Below, one piece after another: positions 55,096-63,458 of a stretch of DNA of 64,000 bases. The DNA is taken from assembly GCA_947499615.1 (NCBI GenBank), contig CANMOP010000006.1:1-64000 (forward strand). Reading direction: 5' to 3'. The notes beneath the pieces are model-generated. The model was not told the origin of the DNA. It saw only the letters and a program-made list of their open reading frames with translations, and did no database searches. Source of the DNA: RH-chloro-G1 sp003670575 (GTDB lineage Bacteria > Chloroflexota > Dehalococcoidia > UBA2979). The translations under genes and the position numbers were made by a program. Every line of letters starts with the position of its first letter. Position 1 is the first letter of the stretch.

Positions 55096-55640
55096 GAGCC
55101 CTCACCCCCGGCCCCTCTCCCCGCGACGGGGCGAGGGGGGCAGAGGTGGGCAAGAGGTGGGGCTTGCGCTCCGTGCCGTGTGTCGTGGGGGAGGGGCGGT
55201 CCCCCACGCGGGGTGGGGTTTGCGCGTTGAGTCCACCGGTCCTGAGACCCCCACCCCAGCCCTCCCCCGTAAAGGGGGAGGGGGCCTACACCGGAGGGAA
55301 GTGTGGCAGAGGCTCTTGCTCCCCTCGCCCCGTTCACGGGGAGAGGGGTTGGGGGTGAGGGCTGGCCTAGTCCTACGGGCCCTGAGACCCCCACCCCAAC
55401 CCTCCCCCGTAGAGGGGGAGGGGGCCAGCATCCGAAGGGGGTCGACCGACTCTTGCTCCCCTTGCCCCGCGTGCGGGGAGAGGGGTTGGGGGTGACGGCT
55501 GGCCTAGTCTTACGGGCCCAGAGACCCCCACCCCCACCCCCCCCGTAGAGAGGGGGAGGGGGCCAGCATCCGAAGGGGGTCGACCGACTCTTGCTCCCCT
55601 CGCCCCGCGTGCGGGGAGAGGGGTTGGGGGTGAGGGCTCC
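55096..55640. repeat. Palindromic repeat array: one module B plus three tandem A+B units
   Basis: A single B-type palindrome lies at 55096-55140. From 55241 three copies of a unit of about 138 bases follow, starting at 55241, 55381 and about 55517. Each unit has module A (GAGACCCCCACCCC ... GTAAAGGGGGAGGGGG), a non-palindromic spacer (CAGCATCCGAAGGGGGTCGA in units 2 and 3), then module B (CTCCCCTCGCCCCG ... CGGGGAGAGGGGTTGGGGG). Units 2 and 3 are almost identical, unit 1 differs in the spacer. I see no gene in the 55052-55629 gap. The G-rich arm has four or more G runs and could form a quadruplex. Confidence 0.85.
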
Positions 55641-56559
55641 GACACTCCCGCGGCCGGCGAGTAAGAGGCGGCTGGCCGCCTTCGCGTTGACCGGGGGGCT
55701 GTGTGTCCATACGATCCTGCAACTCGTGAGCCCAGATTCCCTCCCGTATACCGTCCTCATCCTCCTGGTGGAGCTCGCCGTCGGCTCGCTGGCGACGGTG
55801 ACGCTGTTCGACGCCCGACGCATGGTCACCATGGGGTACGTGCAGATGGGCGCGCTGATCGTCGTCTGCTCCGCGCTGCTCGCGCTCTGGACGGTGTCCG
55901 GGCGCGTGCCGACCGCCGAGGTGGATGGCTACCTGCTGGATGTGGCGTGGATTGGGCCGCTGAAGGTGTTGTTGCTGGTGTTCTCGGCGGTCTCGGGAGT
56001 GCACACCGCGGCGGCGTTCGCGGACCAGCGGCGGGTGACGATGATGCTCGGCGTCGCGGGGAGCGTGCTGGGTCTCGTGCTCGTCGGGTTGCTAGCTGGG
56101 CTCGTGGGAGCCTCGGCGTGGTCGTACGTCGGAGTGCTGGCCAGCATGCTGGGCGCGGCGCTCGCGCTCGGCGGATCGCTCATGGCGATGTCGTGGGGGC
56201 ACTGGTACCTCACCAACTCCGGGTTGCCGAAGGAGCCGTTGGAGCAGATGTCGCTGCTGCTCTGCGTGGCGCTCCTGCTGCAGGTGGTATTCATGGTGCT
56301 CGGCATCGCGTTCCCGCCTCGCGAGGTGCCGCTGGGCGAGGCGGGATTTGGCGTGGCGCTGGTGGCGAACCCGGCGTTCTGGCTGCGAGTGGGCGTTGGG
56401 GTGCTGTTCCCGTTCGCGCTGGCGGTGCTCTCCTGGCGAGCGGCCAACATCCGCGGCATGATGACGGCGACCGGCCTGCTCTACATCGCGACCGGCTGCA
56501 TCCTCGCCGGCGAGGTGTTGGCGCGGGGGCTGCTGTTCGCTACCGGCGCGGTGGTCTGA
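55630..56559 (+). CDS. Polytopic membrane protein of unknown function
   Basis: A 309-residue protein with about nine hydrophobic segments (for example VLILLVELAVGSLATVTLF, ALIVVCSALLALWTVSG, VLGLVLVGLLAGLVGASAWSYVGVLASMLGAALALGGSLMAM). SWGHWYLTNSGLPKEPLEQM is a distinctive loop and the only charged stretch in the middle. I do not recognise the family. The start is taken as GTG 55630, which lies inside the last repeat's module B; the G-rich arm before it could serve as a ribosome binding site. It precedes an ECF sigma gene by 160 bases. Confidence 0.7.
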   Translation: MRAPTLPRPASKRRLAAFALTGGLCVHTILQLVSPDSLPYTVLILLVELAVGSLATVTLFDARRMVTMGYVQMGALIVVCSALLALWTVSGRVPTAEVDGYLLDVAWIGPLKVLLLVFSAVSGVHTAAAFADQRRVTMMLGVAGSVLGLVLVGLLAGLVGASAWSYVGVLASMLGAALALGGSLMAMSWGHWYLTNSGLPKEPLEQMSLLLCVALLLQVVFMVLGIAFPPREVPLGEAGFGVALVANPAFWLRVGVGVLFPFALAVLSWRAANIRGMMTATGLLYIATGCILAGEVLARGLLFATGAVV

Positions 56560-56650
56560 GCGAGCTTCAGCGGGGCGCACCCGTGGGTCGGACGCGGCCG
56601 TGGCCCGCGCGACACCTCTACTCAATCTTGACCTTTTCGTCGGCGGCACG

Positions 56651-56681
56651 TTGCGGCCGGTGGGCGGGCACCACGTACAAT
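56651..56681 (+). promoter_or_regulatory. Possible promoter of the ECF sigma operon
   Basis: TTGCGG at 56651-56656 and TACAAT at 56676-56681 resemble -35 and -10 boxes, with a long 19-base spacing. It lies about 40 bases upstream of the GTG start of the sigma factor gene. This is a consensus match only. Confidence 0.3.
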
Positions 56682-56719
56682 CGCGCTGGCTCCCACCGCA
56701 CACCCTCGGAGAGTACCTC

Positions 56720-57364
56720 GTGCCTGAGCCGCTGCCTCGGCGAATCCGTCCCCTGCTACCCGGCGTATCGATTATAGACGGCGATCCCCTCGATGAGCAG
56801 ACCGACGACGAATTAGTCGCCGGGCTGGCCGCGGGCCGCATCGCATCGCTGGAGCGGTTGTACGACCGCTATTCGTCGTTGGTGTTCTCTGTGAGTCTGC
56901 GTGTCCTATATGACTGGCAGCTCGCCGAGGATGTGACGCAGGAGGTGTTCCTTCGCCTCTGGCAACGCCCGGAGTCGTTCGATCCGACGCGAGGTCGCCT
57001 GCTGAGCTGGCTGATGTCGGTGACGCGCAATCGCGCGATCGACGAGCGCCGCAAGCTCTCCCGGCGCGCGCGCAGCGAGGATCAGGCCGACCCGCTGCCG
57101 GAGCTTGCGGAACACGGCGCCGATGGCGATCCTCCGGTCGCGCTGGCGCTGGCCGAGGTACGTCGCGCGGTTCGTGGAGCGATGCAGTCGCTCCCGCCGT
57201 CGCAGCGCCAGGTGGTGGAGCTGGCCTACTTCGGTGGGCTGACGCAGGTCGAGATATCGGAACGCATCGGCGTGCCGCTGGGCACGGTGAAGACACGGGT
57301 GCGGCTGGCGATGCAGAAGCTGCGTCAGGCCCTGGATGAGGCACAGGTGGAGCGAACGCCGTGA
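56720..57364 (+). CDS. ECF-type RNA polymerase sigma factor
   Basis: A 214-residue sigma factor. Region 2 is LERLYDRYSSLVFSVSLRVLYDWQLAEDVTQEVFLRLWQRPESFDPTRGRLLSWLMSVTRNRAIDERRK, with the typical D-V-T-Q-E-V-F core-binding and -10 recognition parts. Region 4 is MQSLPPSQRQVVELAYFGGLTQVEISERIGVPLGTVKTRVRLAMQKLRQAL. There is no region 3 or 1. This matches the SigK/RpoE group paired with RskA-type anti-sigma factors. GTG 56720 follows GGAG at eight bases. Its stop overlaps the anti-sigma start (GTGA). Confidence 0.93.
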   Translation: MPEPLPRRIRPLLPGVSIIDGDPLDEQTDDELVAGLAAGRIASLERLYDRYSSLVFSVSLRVLYDWQLAEDVTQEVFLRLWQRPESFDPTRGRLLSWLMSVTRNRAIDERRKLSRRARSEDQADPLPELAEHGADGDPPVALALAEVRRAVRGAMQSLPPSQRQVVELAYFGGLTQVEISERIGVPLGTVKTRVRLAMQKLRQALDEAQVERTP

Positions 57365-58197
57365 CCCCTGAGGAACGCGAAGAGTTGTTGGCTGCCTGCG
57401 CGTTGGGCACCTTGCCCAGTCGCGAGGCGGCCACGGTGGAAGCGCTGGTGCGTTCCGACAGCGCGGCAGCTCGATCGCTCGCGTCGTATCACGAGATCGT
57501 CGATATGGTTGCGTTGAGCGTGCCACTGCGGCGCGCTGATCCGGCGCTGCGTACGCACGTGTTGGCGGCTGCCCGAGCTGGCACGCCTACGCGTGCGCCG
57601 TGGAGCGCATCGCGGATTGCCGCGTTCGTTGCGGCGTCGGCGGCTTCGATGCTGCTGGTGGTGTGGGGCGTGAACCTGCAGCGCGGGCTCGCTCAACAGT
57701 CGCGTGACACTGCGGCGATCGCTGCGGTGGTCGAGGCGAGCGCGAAGCAGTTACAACAACTCGCGGTTGCCGGTGTGAGTGCGCAGGCCTCCGAGGATCT
57801 TCGCGCGCAACTGCAGACTGCGGTGGCAGATCAGGAAGCACTGATCGCGATCAGCGCCGACTCATCCGCGCGGGCGCATGTCCTGGAGACCACGTCGGCC
57901 GGGCATGGCGCCAGAGCACGATACCTCTGGAGCCCGGAGCTTGGCGCCGGCGTGCTGGTGGCTCGCGGGCTGCCGGACCTGCCGCTCGACTCGGTCTACC
58001 AAATTTGGTTGAACGACGGTTCCCGGGTCTATTCCGGCGGCACGTTCACACCTGACGAGCGTTCCATGGTGCAGAAGGTGATCCGCGTTGCAGCGGGCGC
58101 GCGCTCGCCGCTGCGGGTCACGGTCACCGTCTCGCCGGTGGGCGGGTCGGCGACCGCGGGGCGGCTGGTGGTGCTGTCCGGCAGCATCGAGCGCTAA
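57361..58197 (+). CDS. RskA-like anti-sigma factor
   Basis: A 278-residue membrane protein. The N-terminal domain (TPEEREELLAACALGTLPSREAATVEALVRSDSAAARSLASYHEIVDMVAL) resembles the anti-sigma domain, without the H-x3-C-x2-C zinc motif. One membrane helix lies at about 83-100 (IAAFVAASAASMLLVVWGV). The C-terminal RskA domain has YLWSPELGAGVLVARGLPDLPLDSVYQIWLNDG and ends in VSPVGGSATAGRLVVLSGSI. It should hold the co-encoded sigma factor at the membrane until a signal triggers proteolysis. The GTG start overlaps the sigma stop. Confidence 0.88.
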   Translation: MTPEEREELLAACALGTLPSREAATVEALVRSDSAAARSLASYHEIVDMVALSVPLRRADPALRTHVLAAARAGTPTRAPWSASRIAAFVAASAASMLLVVWGVNLQRGLAQQSRDTAAIAAVVEASAKQLQQLAVAGVSAQASEDLRAQLQTAVADQEALIAISADSSARAHVLETTSAGHGARARYLWSPELGAGVLVARGLPDLPLDSVYQIWLNDGSRVYSGGTFTPDERSMVQKVIRVAAGARSPLRVTVTVSPVGGSATAGRLVVLSGSIER

Positions 58198-58216
58198 CCT
58201 GCGATCACGCCTTCGG

Positions 58217-59365
58217 TCAGTCGCGTTCCTCGATGATCGCTGCGGAGTCCGCGTTCGCATGTCGGTTGAGCCACGCGCGTGACGGCTTGAACGCCTCGAC
58301 GGGTGCGGCACCGCCCAGGCGACGGTCGGCGTACCAAAACATTTCGCGCAGGATCGCGGTGGCGGGGAGCGCGACGATCAACCCCGCGAAGCCGAACGCG
58401 GCGCCTACCAGTACCATCAGCAGCAGCACCATCCCCGGGTGGAGGTCCGTTGCCTGCCCCTGTATTCGGGGCACCAGGAAGTTGTTCTCCAGTTGCTGCA
58501 CCACGAGATAGACCAGCGCGACGGCGATGATCTGTTCCGGCGCCGCCCCCGACACGAGTAGCAACCCTGGAATCGCACCGATCCAGGGACCGATGATCGG
58601 GATCAGTTCGGTTACGCCGGCCCACACGCCAAGGCCCAGTGATAGCGGGACGCCGAGCAACGTGAGCGACACTCCGACGGCGGTGCCCACGATCAGGCCG
58701 AGCAGCAGTTGGCCTCGGATGTAGCGTCCCAGCACGGAATCAGCCATCGCCAGGACGTTCGCTGCATCATGGCGGAGCGGTGGCGGCACGGCGGCCATGA
58801 TGCCGCGGAGCACTCCGTCGCGGTCTCGCATCATGTAGAACATCAGGAACGGCACGGCGGCATACCCGAAGATCACCGACAGCGTGCCGGTGACCACACT
58901 CACAGACTGTCGCGCCGCACCGGTGAGCGCGCCCGCAAGCGCACTGACAATGTCGCCAGCCGCCGTTTCCACCTGTTGTCTGGTTTCTGGAGACAAGCGG
59001 TCGCGATACTCGCGCAGGAGGAGATCGACCTGCTCGCGCGCGGTGACGAAGTACGCGGGGAGCGTGGCGATGAACTTCGACACCTGGTCAGCGAGGATCG
59101 GCAGCAGCGTGAGCAGCACCAACAGGATGATCGCGCCGAAGCCGAGGTAGACCAGCGCGACGGCGAGGCCGCGTCGCACGGTCGCGTGCTTCGGAGAGTG
59201 GAGCGGGATGACGCTGGCGACGCGATCGACTAGCGGCGCGAGGGTGTACGCAAGCAGCGCGCCGACGGCCACTGGCATCAGTGCGCCACCCGCGAGTGCC
59301 ATGACGTACACGATGGCCGCAAGCGTGGCCAGCCAGAGCGTGATTCGCCAGCGTTGAATCGTCAT
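58217..59365 (-). CDS. AI-2E family transporter (PerM/YdiK type)
   Basis: A 382-residue membrane protein with about eight hydrophobic segments. GGALMPVAVGALLAYTLAPLVDRVASV, RRGLAVALVYLGFGAIILLVLLTLLPILADQ, PFLMFYMMRDRDGVLRG and IGPWIGAIPGLLL are the family pattern; ALVYLVVQQLENNFLVPRIQGQATDLHPGMVLLLMVLVG is its most conserved part. Members move small solutes, Na+/H+ or an autoinducer; the substrate here is unknown. It diverges from the Fur-family gene. Confidence 0.9.
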   Translation of the reverse strand: MTIQRWRITLWLATLAAIVYVMALAGGALMPVAVGALLAYTLAPLVDRVASVIPLHSPKHATVRRGLAVALVYLGFGAIILLVLLTLLPILADQVSKFIATLPAYFVTAREQVDLLLREYRDRLSPETRQQVETAAGDIVSALAGALTGAARQSVSVVTGTLSVIFGYAAVPFLMFYMMRDRDGVLRGIMAAVPPPLRHDAANVLAMADSVLGRYIRGQLLLGLIVGTAVGVSLTLLGVPLSLGLGVWAGVTELIPIIGPWIGAIPGLLLVSGAAPEQIIAVALVYLVVQQLENNFLVPRIQGQATDLHPGMVLLLMVLVGAAFGFAGLIVALPATAILREMFWYADRRLGGAAPVEAFKPSRAWLNRHANADSAAIIEERD

Positions 59366-59505
59366 CGAGTGATCGCTTTCCCCGCGCGAATCCTGTTCAT
59401 CGCTCCATTCTGACCGATGTGTGTCCGACGCGGGGGGGTCGTCTCCGGGTATGCGACGTTCGCGTGGTCATTGACAGGCCTCGCGGCCCTCCCGACGATG
59501 AACGC

Positions 59506-59967
59506 ATGGTGAACGTCGAGGTTCTCGAACGCGACCTCGCCCGCGAGGGGCATCGGGTGACAGCGCCCCGACACGTGCTGCTGCAAGCGCTGAACTCCCT
59601 TGGCGATCATTTCAGCGCAGAGGGGCTTGCGGCTGCGGCGCCTGGTGTCGGTCGTGCGACGGTGTTCCGGACGCTGCGGCTGCTCCAGTCGGTGGGTGCG
59701 GTCTGCCAGGTGGTCTTGGACGACGGCGCTGTTCAGTACCGGCTGACCACTGCCGGACACCACCATCACATCGTCTGCTCTCGCTGCGGGGTGGTGAACG
59801 ACTTCGTTGCGTGCGACATCACGGACCTCCTGGAGGAGTTGGCGCGGCGCACCGGGTACGACATCGCGGCGCATCGGCTAGAGGTGTACGGCACCTGTGC
59901 GGGGTGCCAGACCGGGCTGGGCGCGACGGCCCGCCCCGGGAAGCCGACGAGTTCCCGGTCGGCCTGA
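59506..59967 (+). CDS. Fur family metal regulator, probably Zur
   Basis: A 153-residue regulator. The winged helix has REGHRVTAPRHVLLQALNSLGDHFSAEGLAAAAPGVGRATVFRTLRLLQSVGAV. The dimerisation half holds HHHHIVCSRCGVVNDF and later CAGCQTG, the two C-x-x-C pairs for structural zinc, with histidines for the sensor site. ATG 59506 is chosen because upstream residues do not fit the family. Its neighbour is a metal ABC transporter gene cluster, preceded by an inverted repeat over the -10 box, so zinc or manganese regulation is the natural inference. Confidence 0.88.
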   Translation: MVNVEVLERDLAREGHRVTAPRHVLLQALNSLGDHFSAEGLAAAAPGVGRATVFRTLRLLQSVGAVCQVVLDDGAVQYRLTTAGHHHHIVCSRCGVVNDFVACDITDLLEELARRTGYDIAAHRLEVYGTCAGCQTGLGATARPGKPTSSRSA

Positions 59968-59991
59968 CTCGCACGCCTGCACGCGCATCGA

Positions 59992-60027
59992 TTGACTCGT
60001 CCGGTGCCCGAAACGATACTCCGTATC
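59992..60027 (+). promoter_or_regulatory. Promoter with a palindromic operator over the -10 box
   Basis: TTGACT at 59992-59997 and GATACT at 60015-60020 are 17 bases apart and form a plausible -35/-10 pair. The perfect dyad GATAC-TCC-GTATC at 60015-60027 lies over the -10 box. A repressor such as the adjacent Fur/Zur-type protein could sit here and shut off the metal transporter at 60079. The assignment to that protein is inferred from position, not from a known consensus. Confidence 0.55.
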
Positions 60028-60078
60028 AATTGGTGAGTTCGTCGCGACGGATCACTGTCGCGTGCGTCGGAGTGAGCC

Positions 60079-60963
60079 GTGCCTGATCCCAGCCTCGTCT
60101 CGGGTGCTCGCGCTCGTGCTGGCGCTGTTGCGCCACATGAGTTGCCACGCACGGTGCTTGGTCCGGAGCACACGCACGGCGCGGCGGCACTGGAGGTGCG
60201 CGACCTGTGGGCCGGGTATCCCGGCCAGCCTCCCGCGATCGAGGGCGTGACACTCTCGGTGCCGCTCGGCGAGATCGTCGGACTGATCGGCCCGAACGGT
60301 GCCGGCAAGTCGACGCTGTTCAAGGCCATCCTCGGCCTGGTGGAGCCGCTGCGAGGTGAGGTGCGCGCCTTCGGCGTACCCATCGCGCAGGCGCGCGAGC
60401 AGATCGCCTACATGCCGCAGGTCGAAGAGGTGGACTGGGCGTTTCCGGTCTCAGTGATGGACGTGGTGCTGATGGGTCGGCAGTTCGGGACCCGACCGTT
60501 CCGCCGGGTCACCGAGGAGGATCGCCGCGCCGCTGCAGACGCAGTGGAGCGAGTGGCGCTGTCTCCGTACGCAGGCCGGCAAGTCGGGCAGCTCTCGGGC
60601 GGGCAGCGTCGACGCGTGCTTATGGCGCGGGCGATCGCACGCGGGGCGCGACTGCTGCTGCTGGACGAGCCTTTTGCTGGCCTCGATGCCGCGGTGCAGC
60701 ACGACCTGATTGCGATCCTCGATGGACTCGCGCGCGAGGGGCGGAGCGTGCTGGTGGCGACGCATGACCTCTCGTGTGTCGCCAACTCGTGCGACGAGGC
60801 GATCTGCCTGAACAAGCAGTTGATCGCCGCCGGTCCATCCGCCGAGGTGCTGACGGAGGAGATACTGGCGCGGACGTTCCAGCGCCACCTGCTGTCCATC
60901 GGCAGTGGGGGCACCGTGCACATCGTCTCCGACGAACACGCGGGACAACGTGCAGATGACTGA
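60079..60963 (+). CDS. Metal ABC transporter ATP-binding protein (ZnuC/MntB-like)
   Basis: A 294-residue ABC ATPase. GLIGPNGAGKSTLFKAILGL is Walker A, LSGGQRRRVLMARAIARGARLLLLDEPFAGLD the signature plus Walker B, and VLVATHDLSCV the H-loop. PQVEEVDWAFPVSVMDVVLMGR is characteristic of zinc/manganese transporters (Q-loop followed by V-D-W-x-F-P). The GTG at 60079 follows GGAG at six bases. It overlaps the permease start by eight bases. The solute-binding protein is not in the window. Confidence 0.93.
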   Translation: MPDPSLVSGARARAGAVAPHELPRTVLGPEHTHGAAALEVRDLWAGYPGQPPAIEGVTLSVPLGEIVGLIGPNGAGKSTLFKAILGLVEPLRGEVRAFGVPIAQAREQIAYMPQVEEVDWAFPVSVMDVVLMGRQFGTRPFRRVTEEDRRAAADAVERVALSPYAGRQVGQLSGGQRRRVLMARAIARGARLLLLDEPFAGLDAAVQHDLIAILDGLAREGRSVLVATHDLSCVANSCDEAICLNKQLIAAGPSAEVLTEEILARTFQRHLLSIGSGGTVHIVSDEHAGQRADD

Positions 60964-61831
60964 CGTCGTGACCGGCATCGTGGGTTGGATTGTGGAGCCG
61001 TACCGCTACGAGTTCATGCGGGCGGCGTTGGCGGCGCTGGTGCTCATCAGCGTGGTGAGTGCCGTGGTCGGCGCGTTTGTGGTGCACAAGGGGTTGGCGT
61101 TCCTCGGCGATGCGCTGGCGCACTCGACGCTCGCGGGCGTGGCGATCGCGTTCGTGGCCGGGGGGAACGTGAGCGTTGGCGCGCTGATCGCGGCGGCCGT
61201 GACGGCGCTCGGCATCGGCTGGACGCAGCGCCGTGCGGGGGTCTCGTACGACACGGCGATCGGCATCCTCTTCGTCGGCATGTTCTCCATTGGCATCCTG
61301 GTGCTCTCGTTGCGGAGCGGGTACACGCCCGACCTGTTCTCGTTCGTCTTCGGCAACATCCTTGGGGTGTCGACGTCGGACCTGGTCGGGGCGGCGATCC
61401 TCACGGTGCTGGTGCTGTTGTTTGTGGCGGCGTTCTACCGCGACCTCGTGTTCGTCGCGTACGACCCCGCGATGGCGACGGCGTCCGGGCTGCCGGTGGC
61501 AGCGTTCCAGTACGCGATTCTGCTGTTGATCGGCGTGGCGGTGGTGGTGGCCCTGAAGGCGATCGGCATCGTGCTGGTGAACGCGATGCTCATCATCCCT
61601 GCGGCGACATCCAGCCTGGTCGCCACGCGGCTGCCGGGCATCGTCGGTGGCGGGCTGGTGGTGGCGCTGGCCGCCTCGGTGGTGGGACTGCATGTCTCGT
61701 ACTACGTTGGCGTGGCGGCCAGCCCTGCGATCGTGCTGGTCGCCTGCCTGATCTTCGCCGTCGCGCTGGCGTACACCTCGTGGCGGGCGCGACGCATGCC
61801 CGAGGCGGCTCGTGTCGTCGAGGCGGGGTAG
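60956..61831 (+). CDS. Metal ABC transporter permease (ZnuB-like)
   Basis: A 291-residue ABC-3 family permease with about eight membrane segments. AALAALVLISVVSAVVGAFVVHKGLAFLGDALAHSTLAGVAIAF is the signature N-terminal region; GVSYDTAIGILFVGMFSIGILVLS and LKAIGIVLVNAMLIIPAATSSLVATR are typical. It imports zinc or manganese with the ATPase just upstream. ATG 60956 overlaps that gene's end. A solute-binding partner gene is absent nearby; the next gene is GltD. Confidence 0.92.
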   Translation: MTDVVTGIVGWIVEPYRYEFMRAALAALVLISVVSAVVGAFVVHKGLAFLGDALAHSTLAGVAIAFVAGGNVSVGALIAAAVTALGIGWTQRRAGVSYDTAIGILFVGMFSIGILVLSLRSGYTPDLFSFVFGNILGVSTSDLVGAAILTVLVLLFVAAFYRDLVFVAYDPAMATASGLPVAAFQYAILLLIGVAVVVALKAIGIVLVNAMLIIPAATSSLVATRLPGIVGGGLVVALAASVVGLHVSYYVGVAASPAIVLVACLIFAVALAYTSWRARRMPEAARVVEAG

Positions 61832-61937
61832 GCTGCGGCGGTAGGGTTCGCCCGACCCTACGGGTTGAGCAGGTGGGACGGGCGTTCTACGCTGGTGGCT
61901 GACCGGCTCCGCGAAGCACAGGACTGGCAGGGCAGCC

Positions 61938-63425
61938 ATGAACGAGCACACCCACGGTACGGACACCTCGGAGAATACCGGCGAGGCGAGCCGGCTCCCG
62001 AAGCCCGACCCGAAGCAGATCGACCGCAAAGGGCGTCTCGGGATGCCCTCGCACCTGCCGTTGAAGCAGGACCCGGCCGTGCGCGTGCACAACTGGGACG
62101 AGGTCTCCTTCCTCTTCGACCCGGAGATCGCGAAAGCCGAGGCTCAGCGCTGTATCCAGTGCCCGGCGGCACCCTGCCAAAAGGCGTGCCCGGTGCACAA
62201 CGACATCCCGTGGGCGTTCTGGCAGTTGGAGCACGGCGACATCACCGCCGCTGCCGACATCTTCCGCGACACCAGCGCGCTACCGGAGATGTGCGGCCGA
62301 CTCTGTCCGCAGGAGCGGCTGTGCGAGGGTCACTGCGTCGTCGGCAAGAACGCTGCGCCAGTGGCCATCGGCAAGCTCGAGGTGTTCGTCACCGAGTGGC
62401 AGCGCAAGAACGATGCGTACCGGCCGGCTCCCGCTGCGGCATCCACCGGTAAGACCGTCGCGATCGTCGGCAGTGGGCCGGCGGGCATCGGCGCGGCCGA
62501 GCGGCTCGCGCGCAACGGGCACGCGGTGACGATCTTCGAGGCGTGGCCGAAGCCGGGTGGGTTGCTGCGCTACGGCATCCCGAACTTCAAGCAGAACAAG
62601 CCCGCCGTCGATCGCAAGTTCGTCGAGCTGGAGGCGATGGGGGTGCGCTGCGTCACCGACACCTTTGTCGGGCGCGACCTACCGATGGCGGACATTGAGC
62701 GCGACTTCGACGCGGTATTCCTCGCGTTCGGTGCGCCGCAGGGCTCGCGCCTCGGCATCGCGAACGAGGACGCGCCTGGCGTGTTTCGCGCGACTGAGTG
62801 GCTGGTGCGCGGCAACCTGCCGCCCGAGGAGCTGCCCGAGGCGATGCGCACGCCGCTCCCGAACGCGCAGAACGTGGTTGTTGTCGGCGGTGGCGACACC
62901 TCGATGGACTGCGTGCGCACGGGGATCCGCATTGGCGCACCGAACGTCACGCTGATTTACCGCCGCACCGAGGCGGAGATGCAGGGCCGCACGGAGGAGC
63001 GCAAGCACGCCCGTGAGGAGGGCGTGCAGTTCGAGTTCCTCACCGCGCCGGTGGAGGTGGTGGTGGATGCTGCGGGCCATGTGTCCGCGCTGCGCTGCCG
63101 CCGGATGCGCCTCGGCGAGCCGGATGAGAGCGGCCGCGCCCGCCCCGAGCCGGTGCCGGACTCCGAGTTCGATGTGCCCGCCGACGTGATCGTCACGGCG
63201 ATCGGCTACAACACCGACCCGATCTGGGGCGAGACCGCGCCCGAGGTTAATCGCGACTCGTGGAGCCGCGTGATCGTCGACCCCTCGACGATGCGCACCA
63301 GCCATCGAGGGGTGTTCGCGGGCGGCGACAACGTCAACGGCGCCGACCTGGTGGTCACCGCGCTGGCGGACGGGCTGAAGGCCGCTGCCGCGATTGATGC
63401 CTACCTCGCGGACGGCAACTGGTAG
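61938..63425 (+). CDS. gltD: Glutamate synthase small subunit-like NAD(P)-dependent reductase
   Basis: A 495-residue FAD and Fe-S protein. QRCIQCPAAPCQKACPVHNDIP and MCGRLCPQERLCEGHCVVG hold the cysteines for two 4Fe-4S clusters; TVAIVGSGPAGIGAAERLARNGHAVTIFEA is the FAD site and VVVVGGGDTSMDCVRTGIRIGA the NAD(P)H site; GVFAGGDNVNGADLVVTALADGLKAAAAI ends it. It feeds electrons to GltB in glutamate synthesis. No gltB is adjacent, but an FMN-type partial GltB homologue lies at 607-2160. A related role with other partners is possible. Confidence 0.9.
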   Translation: MNEHTHGTDTSENTGEASRLPKPDPKQIDRKGRLGMPSHLPLKQDPAVRVHNWDEVSFLFDPEIAKAEAQRCIQCPAAPCQKACPVHNDIPWAFWQLEHGDITAAADIFRDTSALPEMCGRLCPQERLCEGHCVVGKNAAPVAIGKLEVFVTEWQRKNDAYRPAPAAASTGKTVAIVGSGPAGIGAAERLARNGHAVTIFEAWPKPGGLLRYGIPNFKQNKPAVDRKFVELEAMGVRCVTDTFVGRDLPMADIERDFDAVFLAFGAPQGSRLGIANEDAPGVFRATEWLVRGNLPPEELPEAMRTPLPNAQNVVVVGGGDTSMDCVRTGIRIGAPNVTLIYRRTEAEMQGRTEERKHAREEGVQFEFLTAPVEVVVDAAGHVSALRCRRMRLGEPDESGRARPEPVPDSEFDVPADVIVTAIGYNTDPIWGETAPEVNRDSWSRVIVDPSTMRTSHRGVFAGGDNVNGADLVVTALADGLKAAAAIDAYLADGNW

Positions 63426-63458
63426 GCGGTTCCGCGTGGACACGTCAGGCTGCGTGCG

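Noticed and set aside
55096..55640. CRISPR array
   Set aside because: The repeat unit is about 138 bases, contains large internal palindromes and has only three copies without 30-40 base unique spacers; no cas genes are present.
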